A DNA stretch of 64,000 bases from an uncultured Eubacteriales bacterium. Its GTDB lineage: Bacteria > Bacillota > Clostridia > Oscillospirales > Acutalibacteraceae. Shown here piece by piece: positions 16,316 through 24,586 of this stretch. A program made the translations under genes and the position numbers. Where the stretch lies: contig CAKUFK010000002.1 of NCBI GenBank assembly GCA_934647945.1, forward strand, positions 282,517-346,516, written 5' to 3'. How positions within the stretch are numbered: position 1 is the stretch's first letter; every line of letters begins with the position of its first letter. A model generated the notes under the pieces. The model was not told where the DNA came from and searched no databases. It saw only the letters and a program-made list of their open reading frames with translations.

Positions 16316-16939
16316 CTACGCCTGGGTCTCCCCCGCCGGCGACTCCAGGCGGGATTCCAGCATATATACATCCAGGGATATCACGAATTCGTCCGGAGCC
16401 TGGCCCCGGCCTCTCGAAAAGGCTGCGCTGCTTATATGAAGCTGCGGCTGCGCGTCGTAAGCGGCGGCCAGGGCCGCGAAGAGATCATAGGAGGCGGTGC
16501 CGCCGATCTGGAACGTCCGCACGGCCATCTTTGCATCGGAGGACGCGGACGGGGACGCCTCCTCCGGCAGGTAGGCCGCCGGCGTTTTCGCGGATACGGG
16601 GTTTATCACCAGGCTGGTAGGCGTGATACCCAGATCGAGCGCCAGGCTGGTCAAATAGGCGTCGTACAGTTCGCTGGGGATCCCTTCGACGAACAACCCC
16701 TCGTATAAGGCGTCGCCCTCTTTTTCCAGCTCCTCGATCCGGGCAAGGGTCTTTTCCAGGGTGTTCCGCCGGATTTCCATCTCCATCTTTTGCGTTTCGG
16801 CCGCGTCCAGCGCGTCCCGCATCTCTGCGTTGCGGGAGACGGCCGGCAAGATGAGCAGACAGACAGTCCCGGCCGTGATCGCCAGGCAGAGCAGCAGATA
16901 GAGCAGGGTTTTCTCCCGCCGGTTCAGTTTACTGGCCAT
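16316..16939 (-). CDS. pilO: PilO-like inner-membrane pilus alignment protein
   Basis: This 207-residue protein has a short cytoplasmic start, one transmembrane helix (about residues 12-32), a coiled coil (about 40-75, with EMEIRRNTLEKTLARIEEL) and a C-terminal ferredoxin-like domain (about 85-200). That is the PilO layout: PilM-PilN-PilO form the platform linking the cytoplasmic motor to the membrane. Its start lies 11 bases inside the pilN gene, indicating coupled translation. Sequence similarity in PilO is low in general, so the call rests on layout and on sitting right after pilM-pilN. Confidence 0.82.
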   Translation of the reverse strand: MASKLNRREKTLLYLLLCLAITAGTVCLLILPAVSRNAEMRDALDAAETQKMEMEIRRNTLEKTLARIEELEKEGDALYEGLFVEGIPSELYDAYLTSLALDLGITPTSLVINPVSAKTPAAYLPEEASPSASSDAKMAVRTFQIGGTASYDLFAALAAAYDAQPQLHISSAAFSRGRGQAPDEFVISLDVYMLESRLESPAGETQA

Positions 16940-17534
16940 TGGAAGCCCCCTCCCTGCCCTTCAAAAGGGCGGTGATTTGAAACTGGTAGCTCTCCGTCCC
17001 CTCTGTATCGCCCCGCTGGACATAGCCGGTATAATCGACCCCCAGGAAATACCCCGATGTGCGCAGCCGGGCGACATAGGCGGCGGTATCATCGATCCGG
17101 GAGGCTGTGCCCGCTATCGACAGTGTCCCGTCCGCATAGGTCAGGTCGTCCAGCCGCATCCCGTCGAGGGTACTGGCGCGGATCACGCCGAACAACTCCG
17201 CCGACAGGCTGGGATAGCTGTCGATGGCGTCCCGCACAGCCCTGGCGCTGTCCACCTGTTTTTGCAGGGCGGCGGCCTGCGCCTGAGCGGCGAGCGCTCG
17301 CTGGTAAACACTGTCCGTGTCCATGGCGCCGACCGCCTGAGCGAGGCTTTCCGAGCGCAGGGAATACTGATAATGCTGCCAGGAGAGCAGGCCGAAGGTC
17401 CCCATTCCCCCTGCGAGCAGCACGATCGGGAGGGCCGCCAGCAGGAATTTCTTCCCACCAACAGTCGCGCGGGCCGCCTTGCGGTCTTGCTGGGCATGGA
17501 GAAAATCAATGCCCTTGGAAGGCAGTTTCTTCAT
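16929..17534 (-). CDS. pilN: PilN-like inner-membrane pilus protein
   Basis: This 201-residue protein has a cytoplasmic N-terminal tail of about 30 residues, which in the family binds PilM, a transmembrane helix (about 31-52), a coiled coil (about 60-100) and a C-terminal alpha-beta domain ending in the repeat-like YQFQITALLKG. This is the expected PilN plan. The canonical INLLP sequence at the extreme N-terminus is replaced by KGIDFLHAQQ. It lies between pilM and pilO and overlaps pilO by 11 bases. A 106-base GC-rich gap separates it from pilM and contains no visible gene. Confidence 0.82.
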   Translation of the reverse strand: MKKLPSKGIDFLHAQQDRKAARATVGGKKFLLAALPIVLLAGGMGTFGLLSWQHYQYSLRSESLAQAVGAMDTDSVYQRALAAQAQAAALQKQVDSARAVRDAIDSYPSLSAELFGVIRASTLDGMRLDDLTYADGTLSIAGTASRIDDTAAYVARLRTSGYFLGVDYTGYVQRGDTEGTESYQFQITALLKGREGASNGQ

Positions 17535-17640
17535 CGTGCGTTTCCCGTCCTTTCTGGGATGACGGCCGGGTGCCGCGAGAACATCCGGCGCTGTCGGCGC
17601 GGCATTCGGCCCGGTCCGGCCGGAATGGGCCGGCCGTGTT

Positions 17641-18522
17641 TCACTTTCCGATCAGGCCGCCGACCGCGGCCAGGTACGTCCCGGCGTCCACCGGGCCGTT
17701 CCGGACGATCCGGGGAGAGTCCGGTAGAGGATCGACCGGGACGCCCAGGAAAGACGCCGCTTCGCGGCATCGGGAGACCACCGCGCCGTCGAGGCCATAC
17801 AGATAGACATGGTCGAGCTTGACGTCGCCTTTTTCGGATTTATAGAACTGCTGGATGGCCGACAGCCGCGCCGCCATCCCGGAGGCATATTCCTCCGATT
17901 CGGGATCTCCCTCCAGCCTGGCGCTGTTGGAGAACAGATAGCGGTTCCCCTCGAAGAGCGCACAGGACATACGGTTCCGTTCCACCGTAGTGAGGACATA
18001 GGCCGAACGGTCGAACGACGGGAACAGGGAAACCGCCCGGATCAGCGCGTGAAGCCCTACATCGCAGGAGGACAGCGTCACCCCCATGGCAGAAAACAGC
18101 GCCCGGTAGCCTTCCAGCAGGGCACGGCTCATTGCGCAGCACAGAATCCGGCCTCGGTTTTCGTTCCCCACGCGATTTTCCAGCACCGCGTAGTCGTATA
18201 TCGGCTCTTCGTCCCGATCGGCGTCCCGACCGAATTCGCGGCGGACGGTCTGGCGGATCGCGGCCGGGCGCAGGAACGGGATCTCGACCGCCTTGGTATG
18301 GATCTCGCTGCTTTCCACCACAATATCCACATGTTTCCCTATCCGGGGCTGCAAGCCGTTCAGGGCCTCACACAGCCGCCTCTCATCGGTGATGACCCCG
18401 TTGAGGAGGATCCCCTCGTCCAGTCGGACGGTGGCGGCGTCCTGGATCGTCACCCGGTTTTTCCCCGCGGAGCCCCGCAGGAATTTGACCGTGTCGCTCC
18501 CGAAATATAAGATGGAATTCAT
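17641..18522 (-). CDS. pilM: PilM-like actin-fold pilus protein
   Basis: This 293-residue protein has the actin-like ATPase organisation of PilM: a beta start with YFGSDTVKFLRGSAG, a central domain, and a second conserved segment with VYLYGLDGAVV near residue 245. PilM binds the cytoplasmic tail of PilN and couples the motor to the membrane platform. The nucleotide motifs are weaker than in Gram-negative PilM; the usual Asp-x-Gly phosphate loop is changed to GSDTV. No transmembrane helix is present. It starts 10 bases after the pilC stop and precedes pilN. The call rests on fold-like pattern and gene order. Confidence 0.82.
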   Translation of the reverse strand: MNSILYFGSDTVKFLRGSAGKNRVTIQDAATVRLDEGILLNGVITDERRLCEALNGLQPRIGKHVDIVVESSEIHTKAVEIPFLRPAAIRQTVRREFGRDADRDEEPIYDYAVLENRVGNENRGRILCCAMSRALLEGYRALFSAMGVTLSSCDVGLHALIRAVSLFPSFDRSAYVLTTVERNRMSCALFEGNRYLFSNSARLEGDPESEEYASGMAARLSAIQQFYKSEKGDVKLDHVYLYGLDGAVVSRCREAASFLGVPVDPLPDSPRIVRNGPVDAGTYLAAVGGLIGK

Positions 18523-18532
18523 CGTCCCACTC

Positions 18533-19726
18533 CTATCCGATATTCTGATACATGGTGTAGAGCGGCAGCAGCACGGAAACCATCACGATTCCGACGCCGA
18601 CCGCCAACAGCACGATCATGGCCGGCTCCAGCATGGCGATCAGGCGGTCGATCGCCTTTTCCGACTCGAAGTCGAAACCATCCGCCATGTTGTCCAGCAT
18701 CTCGTCCAGACGGCCCGCTTCCTCCCCGATCAGGGCCACCGAGGCCAGCTTCGGCACGAACCCGTCGACCTCCCTAAGCGCCTGGGAAAGGGGCGCGCCG
18801 CCCCGCACCTGGGCGATCACGCGGCCGAACTGCGCGGCGATATGCCGGTTCCCGACCGTGTCGGCCGACACAGTCAGCGCCTGCAGGATGGACAGGCCGC
18901 TGGTATAGAGGGTACTGAGGGTACGGGCGAAACGGGCCGTATAAATCGTACGCATCAGCTTGCCGATTTTGGGGATCCGGAGCTTAAATACGTCCAGCTT
19001 CAGGCGCACCCCGGCGTTCTGCAGCACAATGGCCAGGACGAGCAGAACCCCGATTGCCGCCAGCAAGCAGACGTCCCAATGCACAATAAGGGTCTGGCTG
19101 ATCGCCATCATCGCCCGGGTGATTCCCGGCATTTCCACGCCCAGGGACTGGAACGACGCCAAAAACTGGGGCAGGATGAAGACGAACACCCCGAAAAAGA
19201 CCAGGATCGCGACGACGATCAAGATGGCCGGATAAATCATCGCGCTCTTGATCTTGCTGCGGATCTTGTGTTCTTTTTGATAATGGAGCCCGACCTTTTT
19301 CGCGGCCTGGTCCATCTTGCCGCTGGCTTCGCCCGAGCGGAACAGACTGATCATCAGTGGCGGAAAGGCGCCGTGCTGCGCCTCGAGCGCTTCGCTGAAG
19401 CTCCGTCCCTGCTGTAGATCCCGGTACACCTGCTGATAGAGCTCCCGCTGCTTCGGCTTCATATCGCCCTGCAGAAAGAGGCTCATAGCCCGCACCAGGG
19501 GGATCCCGGAGGCGAGCATGGTGGAGAGCTCGGCCGAAAATTCGGAGAGCTCATTTATCTTCGGCCTATAGACGCTCCTGTCGGCCGCGGCGACCTCCCG
19601 GCAGCTCTCCAGAAAACGCCCCTCCTGCCGCAGGAGGGCGGCCAGCTCGTCGGGGCTGACGGCCTCCCGCCGGCCCCGCGCCGTCGCCGACTGCACGTCC
19701 CTCGCCTTGTATTGATAAAGCGGCAT
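18533..19726 (-). CDS. pilC: PilC/GspF-type pilus platform protein
   Basis: This 397-residue polytopic protein has the two repeated T2SSF domains of PilC: the first around residues 55-180 with SEFSAELSTMLASGIPL, the second around 255-380 with FARTLSTLYTSGLSIL. Transmembrane helices lie at about 155-185, 205-230 and 365-390. An N-terminal MPLYQYKARD is typical. PilC is the inner-membrane core rotated by the assembly ATPase. The ATG at 19726 has AGGAGGAGG a few bases upstream; a longer frame to 19771 overlaps pilD and is not supported. Full length for the family. Confidence 0.94.
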   Translation of the reverse strand: MPLYQYKARDVQSATARGRREAVSPDELAALLRQEGRFLESCREVAAADRSVYRPKINELSEFSAELSTMLASGIPLVRAMSLFLQGDMKPKQRELYQQVYRDLQQGRSFSEALEAQHGAFPPLMISLFRSGEASGKMDQAAKKVGLHYQKEHKIRSKIKSAMIYPAILIVVAILVFFGVFVFILPQFLASFQSLGVEMPGITRAMMAISQTLIVHWDVCLLAAIGVLLVLAIVLQNAGVRLKLDVFKLRIPKIGKLMRTIYTARFARTLSTLYTSGLSILQALTVSADTVGNRHIAAQFGRVIAQVRGGAPLSQALREVDGFVPKLASVALIGEEAGRLDEMLDNMADGFDFESEKAIDRLIAMLEPAMIVLLAVGVGIVMVSVLLPLYTMYQNIG

Positions 19727-19751
19727 ATGGACCTCCTCCTTTCCCCTGCCG

Positions 19752-20519
19752 TCAAAGTCCGAGCAGTGCAATGTACGTGTCCATGACGGGGGTATAAAAC
19801 AGGCGCGCCGCCAAAATGCCGGCCGCCAGATAAGGCCCGAAGGCCACGTGATCGCCTTTCTTCACTTTCTTGAGGGCCATTTTCACCATGCAGACCAGGC
19901 CGCAGCCCACCACCGCAAAAAAAGCGGACAGCAGGATGGCTTTCCATCCCAGAAGAAAACCGCACACGGCGAGAAGCTTGATATCGCCGCCCCCGAAGCA
20001 ATCGGGGATCAGGCGGGTGAGGAGGAGCAGCGGCAGGCTGACGGCAAAAAAGCCAATCACCCGGCCGAGGATCCCGGAAAAACCGGTCAGTGCCAGGTCG
20101 AACAGGATGGGGGCGAGAAACGCCAGCACCAGCCCGTTCGGAATAATCATCGCCTGCATGTCGATGAGGAAGACACAGAGCAGCAGGGATGCGACCAGCC
20201 AGGCGTTCATCGTTTGAAGCGTCAGCCCGTACCGCCAAAGGCACAGGACATACAGGCCTCCCGCGGCCGCCTCTGTCAGCGGGTAACGCATCGAAATTTT
20301 GGCATGGCAATAGCGGCACCGTCCCCGCAGGAAGAGATAGCTGAACAGCGGGACCAGGTCCCAAACCCGCAGGGTTTCTCCGCAGGAGGGGCAATGGGAG
20401 CGTCCCCGGACAAAGGATTCTCCGGCGGCGGCGCGCAGGGCCGCGACGTTGAGAAAGCTGCCCACGCAGCAGCCGATCAGGAAACTATACAGATAGAGGA
20501 GAAACCATATCCCCGCCAT
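19752..20519 (-). CDS. pilD: Prepilin peptidase/methyltransferase (PilD type)
   Basis: This 255-residue membrane enzyme cleaves prepilin leaders and N-methylates the new terminus. The N-terminal region has SFLNVAALR and the zinc-type double CxxC pairs, CPSC and CRYC (about residues 45-75). The aspartyl-protease core shows both catalytic Asp residues, in FLIDMQAMIIPN (about 125) and GGGDIKLLAV (about 185). About eight hydrophobic segments are present. The ATG at 20519 has AGAGGAGGA 7 bases upstream, and longer frames add an unlike N-terminus. It serves the prepilins encoded on either side. All key residues are intact. Confidence 0.95.
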   Translation of the reverse strand: MAGIWFLLYLYSFLIGCCVGSFLNVAALRAAAGESFVRGRSHCPSCGETLRVWDLVPLFSYLFLRGRCRYCHAKISMRYPLTEAAAGGLYVLCLWRYGLTLQTMNAWLVASLLLCVFLIDMQAMIIPNGLVLAFLAPILFDLALTGFSGILGRVIGFFAVSLPLLLLTRLIPDCFGGGDIKLLAVCGFLLGWKAILLSAFFAVVGCGLVCMVKMALKKVKKGDHVAFGPYLAAGILAARLFYTPVMDTYIALLGL

Positions 20520-20667
20520 GCGCCGTCCTCCTCTTCCAATTCCTGTACAGCCATCCCCCCGAACGCTGCCGGTTCGCAAGACTCCATTTGCCTTCTTCAG
20601 GAGATTCATGGTCGTTTTTCATGTGCCGCGGCCCTTGGGCGTCTGATTTCGGCCGGCATGACACATA

Positions 20668-20703
20668 GAAAAGGCCTTTGCCATAACCCGCAAAGGCCTT
20701 TTC
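20668..20703 (-). terminator. Terminator/attenuator after pilA
   Basis: Perfect 14-base arms (20668-20681 and 20690-20703) with an 8-base loop. The minus-strand stem ends in CCTTTTCTAT. It lies 123 bases after the pilA stop and before pilD. No good promoter was found between it and pilD, so partial readthrough may set a high pilin-to-machinery ratio (inference). The rest of the 20520-20826 gap shows no gene. Confidence 0.75.
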
Positions 20704-20826
20704 CCGGTTCCATTTTTTCGGACCGCAACCTTTATTCCATTTTGCGGGAACCACGGCTGCGCGAGAGCGGTGTTTCCATTATCCGCCGAAAGACTTGGCA
20801 AGGAGCCGAAGCGGCGGTCCCTGCGT

Positions 20827-21294
20827 TCAATCTGTTTTTGTGGATTTAAGGGTATAGATATTGGTCGAACCGGCGTCCGTCTCCTGCACCGATGTGGGAA
20901 TGGCGCCTTTTTCGATGGTGGCCTTATCACCCAGCAGAATTTTGACATATTTGCCATCCAAACGGCTATCCGCATAATAAAACACAGTGATAGTATCGAT
21001 CGTGCCGGCATTTTCCTTGTATTCGACCGTGCAGGCCATCCCCGTCGGAGCATTGGGGCTCATATACGCGGTGATATCGTCGAGCGTTACCTTCTCGGTA
21101 TCCGTCTCGGTCCGCTTGAGCTCGAAGGCGATGTAGGCAGCGCGGGCGTCGGCCAGAACGGCCTTGTCCTTGGCGTCGTTCAGGGCACCGATCATGGTGG
21201 GCACGGCAATGGCGATCAGAATGGCCAGGATAGCCAGAACAACCAGGAGCTCTACCAGGGTAAAGCCCTTCTTGTTCTTCAGGACTTTTTTCAT
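20827..21294 (-). CDS. pilA: Major type IV pilin-like protein
   Basis: This 155-residue protein has the textbook prepilin start KKGFTLVELLVVLAILAIL: cleavage after Gly, then Phe1 and Glu5, followed by the long hydrophobic helix. The globular part (about residues 40-155) is polar and Thr-rich with no disulfide pair. It heads the pilus operon, directly behind a near-consensus promoter (21362-21390), and is followed by an attenuating hairpin. Those facts suggest it is the abundant major pilin. A ComGC-type competence pilin is an alternative, but the neighbouring genes are those of a full type IVa-like pilus. Confidence 0.92.
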   Translation of the reverse strand: MKKVLKNKKGFTLVELLVVLAILAILIAIAVPTMIGALNDAKDKAVLADARAAYIAFELKRTETDTEKVTLDDITAYMSPNAPTGMACTVEYKENAGTIDTITVFYYADSRLDGKYVKILLGDKATIEKGAIPTSVQETDAGSTNIYTLKSTKTD

Positions 21295-21361
21295 ATGTTT
21301 AACCTTCCTTCTGATGTCACCCGCGCCTTGCCCGTGGGTGAAAATATACTACCTGATGTCC

Positions 21362-21390
21362 ACTATACCATGGTTTGTCGAAGCCGTCAA
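21362..21390 (-). promoter_or_regulatory. Sigma-A promoter of the pilus operon
   Basis: On the minus strand TTGACG (21390-21385), 17 bases, then TATAGT (21367-21362): near consensus. The predicted leader of about 60 bases before pilA contains a small TCACCC/GGGTGA hairpin at about 21319-21343. No riboswitch was recognised. Confidence 0.82.
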
Positions 21391-21461
21391 ACTAAAATAA
21401 TGGAATTGGGGAGAAAATAGCAAATTTTCTGTTTTTTCGTCTGCGCGTGCGGCACAGCAAA

Positions 21462-21499
21462 GCCCGGCGGCCACAGGGATATTCCTGCGGCCGCCGGGC
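21462..21499 (-). terminator. Terminator after spoIVFB-type gene
   Basis: Sixteen-base arms with one mismatch (21462-21477 and 21484-21499), very GC-rich. On the minus strand they are followed by TTTGCTG. The stop of the M50 protease gene is 8 bases upstream. Confidence 0.7.
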
Positions 21500-21506
21500 G
21501 GCGGAA

Positions 21507-22097
21507 TCACGATTTTTCCTTGAAGAGCAGGAGCAGGCTCAGGTAGAGGCTGACGGCGAGCAGCGTGATGTTGTAGCCGCTCATCACCAGGACGAAAAAG
21601 CCGGCCGCCGCGATGGGAAACAGGGTAATGACAGACACCCGCAGCACCCATTTCCGCGCCGGCTCCTCCTCCATGCGCATGGCCAGCAGGCAGTACAGCG
21701 CCTGCCCGCCGTCCAGGGGCTCAATGGGCAGCAGGTTAAACACCCCCAGGGTCAGGTGGACCAAGGCGGCGGTCTCATTCCCCCTAAAGCAGGAGAGGAT
21801 GCAGAAGGTCACGAGATTCACCGCCGGCCCGGCCAGGGAAACCAGAGCGTTCTGCCGGTATCCGAGGCGCCTGGCCGGATCCTGTTCCACCCGCATGCCG
21901 AACAGTCCCAGAACCATCCGTTTCGGTTTGCAATCGAAAGCCAGCAGGGCGATAAGATGCCCCATTTCATGCATCAGGGAGGCAGCCAGGCACCAGAGGG
22001 AAAACACGCTGGGGTCGAGCGTGACCGCCACCGCGACCATGGCAGGAAACAGCAGGCTGAACCGGCAGACGACGCCGCCGATGCGCACCTCAAGCAT
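21507..22097 (-). CDS. spoIVFB: M50 site-2 protease, SpoIVFB type
   Basis: This 196-residue multi-pass membrane protein has the zinc-protease motif HEMGH (about residues 43-47) and the second motif NLLPIEPLDGG (about 118-128), which supplies the third zinc ligand. Hydrophobic segments span most of the chain. SpoIVFB is the intramembrane protease that releases active sigma-K in the mother cell during sporulation. It is shorter than the Bacillus protein, which has a C-terminal CBS domain missing here. Its start overlaps the upstream M23-domain gene by 8 bases, the usual spoIVFA-spoIVFB coupling. Assignment over other M50 proteases relies on that pairing. Confidence 0.85.
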   Translation of the reverse strand: MLEVRIGGVVCRFSLLFPAMVAVAVTLDPSVFSLWCLAASLMHEMGHLIALLAFDCKPKRMVLGLFGMRVEQDPARRLGYRQNALVSLAGPAVNLVTFCILSCFRGNETAALVHLTLGVFNLLPIEPLDGGQALYCLLAMRMEEEPARKWVLRVSVITLFPIAAAGFFVLVMSGYNITLLAVSLYLSLLLLFKEKS

Positions 22098-22938
22098 ACA
22101 GCCCTTCCGGCATCAGGGGCAGCGGATCATACGCCGTCCCATTGAGGAATGCGGAGACGTGCAGATGATTGCCCGTCGAGTCGCCAGTGCTTCCCACCCG
22201 CGCCACCGTCTCCCCCGCCCGGACCACCGCGTCCTTTTCCGCGAGGATTTCGGAGCAGTGGGCATAGAGGATCTCCAACCCGCCCCCGTGATAGAGCTTG
22301 ATGTAACGGCCGTAGCTCTTGTCGGTCCCGGTCTCCCGCACCACCCCGTAGAACATCGCGGCGACTGGGGTCCCCTCCGCCGAACCGATGTCCAGCCCGG
22401 TGTGGAACCCGGTCCCCCCCTGTATGGGATCCTCCCGGTATCCGAACCAGGAGGTGTAATGTCCTTCCGGAATCGGCCGGTATGCCGTCCGGTTGACCTG
22501 CAGCTTGGCAAAGGTCGCCCCGTCAGGGGCGTACAGCGCCTTGACCGTGCTCATCGGCACGTCCTGCCCTCCGGTCCCCTCTTCGCCGCCATTTCCGTCC
22601 GGCACGGAGGCGGCGTCGCCGGACGAAGAAGAGGATTCTCCGCCGGCCTCCTCCCCCGCCTTATCGAACAGGCCGGCAATGGTGGAGGCGAAGGTATTGT
22701 CCATGATGGATTGGTTGAATTTCTCCCGCAGCTGCTCGAAGGCGTTTCCTCCGGCCACCCGCAGCAGCAGGGCGATGAGGAGCACAACCGCGCAGGAGAT
22801 GCTCTGCACCAGCAGGAGCTGCCATCCGGCGGGGGACGCCCGCCTGGCGTTCCCCCCGGACGGACGGCGGCCGCCCGGCAGACTGCGAAACGGGCGCCCC
22901 TCACGGAACGGGCGTTCTTCCGGCATTTTCTGACTCAT
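22090..22938 (-). CDS. M23 (LytM) domain membrane protein, SpoIVFA/SpoIIQ-like
   Basis: This 282-residue protein has a basic cytoplasmic tail (about residues 1-38), one transmembrane helix (about 39-60), a variable linker rich in Ser/Gly/Glu (about 85-125), and a C-terminal M23 peptidase domain (about 150-270). The zinc-site residues are visible: HTGLD, a central AHC and NHLHV. In SpoIVFA the LytM domain anchors the SpoIVFB protease complex; SpoIIQ-type proteins share the same fold. Being translationally coupled to the M50 gene argues for SpoIVFA. The first ATG at 22938 is kept, though its AAAGGA site is very close; ATG 22926 is an alternative. Confidence 0.8.
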   Translation of the reverse strand: MSQKMPEERPFREGRPFRSLPGGRRPSGGNARRASPAGWQLLLVQSISCAVVLLIALLLRVAGGNAFEQLREKFNQSIMDNTFASTIAGLFDKAGEEAGGESSSSSGDAASVPDGNGGEEGTGGQDVPMSTVKALYAPDGATFAKLQVNRTAYRPIPEGHYTSWFGYREDPIQGGTGFHTGLDIGSAEGTPVAAMFYGVVRETGTDKSYGRYIKLYHGGGLEILYAHCSEILAEKDAVVRAGETVARVGSTGDSTGNHLHVSAFLNGTAYDPLPLMPEGLYA

Positions 22939-23037
22939 TCCTTTCTGCCAGCCGGGGAATCATGCGGCCACGTGAACCGGCACGATCAACCCTGTTTGAA
23001 ACTCCATCGTTCAAACACGCGGCCATTCCTATCGTGG

Positions 23038-23076
23038 AAGCCGGAGGTCCGGGCGTCCGCCGCAGGCCTCCGGCTT
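23038..23076 (-). terminator. Hairpin after spoIVA, probable terminator
   Basis: Ten-base arms at 23038-23047 and 23067-23076 pair perfectly; the minus-strand stem is followed by CCACG rather than a T-run. It lies just after the spoIVA stop at 23091. The T-tract is weak. Confidence 0.5.
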
Positions 23077-23090
23077 AGGCGCTGTTTTCT

Positions 23091-24569
23091 TTACACGATG
23101 ATGCAGATGAGGCCGCTGCATCCCTCGTTGATGATCCGCTCGACCGTCTCCTTGAGCTTGAGGCGGGCATCGGAGGGCATCCGGTAGAGCTTGTTGTGCA
23201 GCCCCTCATTGACCAGCCCGTACAAGGATGTGCCGAAGATGTTGGATTCCCAGATTTTGGAGGGGCTCTCCTCGAATTCCCGCAGCAGATAATTGACCAG
23301 TTCTTCTGACTGCTTCTCCGAGCCCACGATGGGGGACACCTCGGTTTGGATGTTTGCCTTGAGCATATGGATCGAAGGCGCCTCCGCCCGCAGGCGGATG
23401 CCGTAGCGGCCGCTCTGTTTGATGATCTCGGGTTCCTCCAAGGTCATCTCCTCCAGGGACGGCATGACGATGCCGTAGCCGGTGGCCTCCACCTCGTCCA
23501 TCGCGTTCTTGATCTTGTCGTACCGTTTCCGGATGGCGGCGAGCTCGGTCATGGTATTCATCAGGGAGGCCTCATCTGTAATCGGGATGCCGGTGGTCTC
23601 CCCAAGGATCTGATAGAACAGGTCGGGCTGGACGCTGACCGCGATGGTCCCGCTGCCCCGGCCCAGCTCCACCGCGGTCAGCCGCGCGTTATCCACATAC
23701 TCGCAGGCGATGATCTCGCTCGCCATGGCGGAGATCTGGCTGATCTTCTTGGCGTCGGCGGCGGCAGCCCGGATGGATTCGACGATGGCCTGGCGGATGG
23801 GATGCGTCTTGGGCAGGCCGGTCAGCCATTTGGGCAGCTCGATGCCGATTTCCCGGACCGGGAACTCGAAGAGGACCTTTTCAAGGATCCGGCGGATCCC
23901 CATTTCATCCAGCTCCAGGCAGTTGACCGGCATGACCGGAACGCCGTATTTGCTTTCGAGCTCGGCGCTGAGCTGCAGGGCCGCGGAGGAGGTGGGATTG
24001 ACCGAATTGAGCAGCACGACAAAGGGCTTGTGGATCTCCTGCAGCTCCCGGACGACCCGCTCCTCCGCCTCGGCATACTCCTCCCGGGGGATTTCGGTGA
24101 TGCTGCCGTCGGTGGTGACCACCAGTCCGATGGTGGAATGCTCGTTGATGACCTTGCGGGTCCCCAGCTCGGCCGCCATGTTAAAGGGGACCTCCTCGTC
24201 GAACCACGGGGTTTTGACCATCCGGGGCGCGTTGTCCTCGATATATCCCAACGCGGAGGGGACGATGTACCCCACGCAGTCGATCATCCGCACATTGAGG
24301 GTGGCGGTGCCGTCCACGGTGATGGTGACCGCATCCTCGGGGATGAATTTCGGTTCGGTGGTCATGATGGTCCGGCCGGCCGAGGACTGGGGGAGCTCAT
24401 CGGTGGCCCGCTCCTTTTTGTATTCACTGTCGATGTTCGGGATCACCAGGGTATCCATGAACCGCTTGATAAAGGTGGACTTGCCCGTGCGGACCGGTCC
24501 CACCACGCCGATGTAGATGTCGCCGCCCGTCCGGCGGGCAATGACATCGTAAATGTTTTGTCCTTCCAT
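23091..24569 (-). CDS. spoIVA: SpoIVA, spore-coat basement ATPase
   Basis: This 492-residue protein matches SpoIVA in length and sequence. It has the N-terminal TRAFAC-type ATPase with Walker A GVVGPVRTGKSTFIKRF (about residues 22-38), a middle alpha-beta domain, and the conserved C-terminus ending with GLICIIV. SpoIVA polymerises on the forespore surface using ATP hydrolysis and is the base on which the coat and cortex signalling depend. AGGAGGG 8 bases upstream supports the ATG. It follows the sipL-type gene by 17 bases in the same direction, so the two coat-base proteins are cotranscribed here. Presence of this gene is strong evidence of an endospore former. Confidence 0.97.
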   Translation of the reverse strand: MEGQNIYDVIARRTGGDIYIGVVGPVRTGKSTFIKRFMDTLVIPNIDSEYKKERATDELPQSSAGRTIMTTEPKFIPEDAVTITVDGTATLNVRMIDCVGYIVPSALGYIEDNAPRMVKTPWFDEEVPFNMAAELGTRKVINEHSTIGLVVTTDGSITEIPREEYAEAEERVVRELQEIHKPFVVLLNSVNPTSSAALQLSAELESKYGVPVMPVNCLELDEMGIRRILEKVLFEFPVREIGIELPKWLTGLPKTHPIRQAIVESIRAAAADAKKISQISAMASEIIACEYVDNARLTAVELGRGSGTIAVSVQPDLFYQILGETTGIPITDEASLMNTMTELAAIRKRYDKIKNAMDEVEATGYGIVMPSLEEMTLEEPEIIKQSGRYGIRLRAEAPSIHMLKANIQTEVSPIVGSEKQSEELVNYLLREFEESPSKIWESNIFGTSLYGLVNEGLHNKLYRMPSDARLKLKETVERIINEGCSGLICIIV

Positions 24570-24586
24570 CTCGTCGCCCTCCTACT

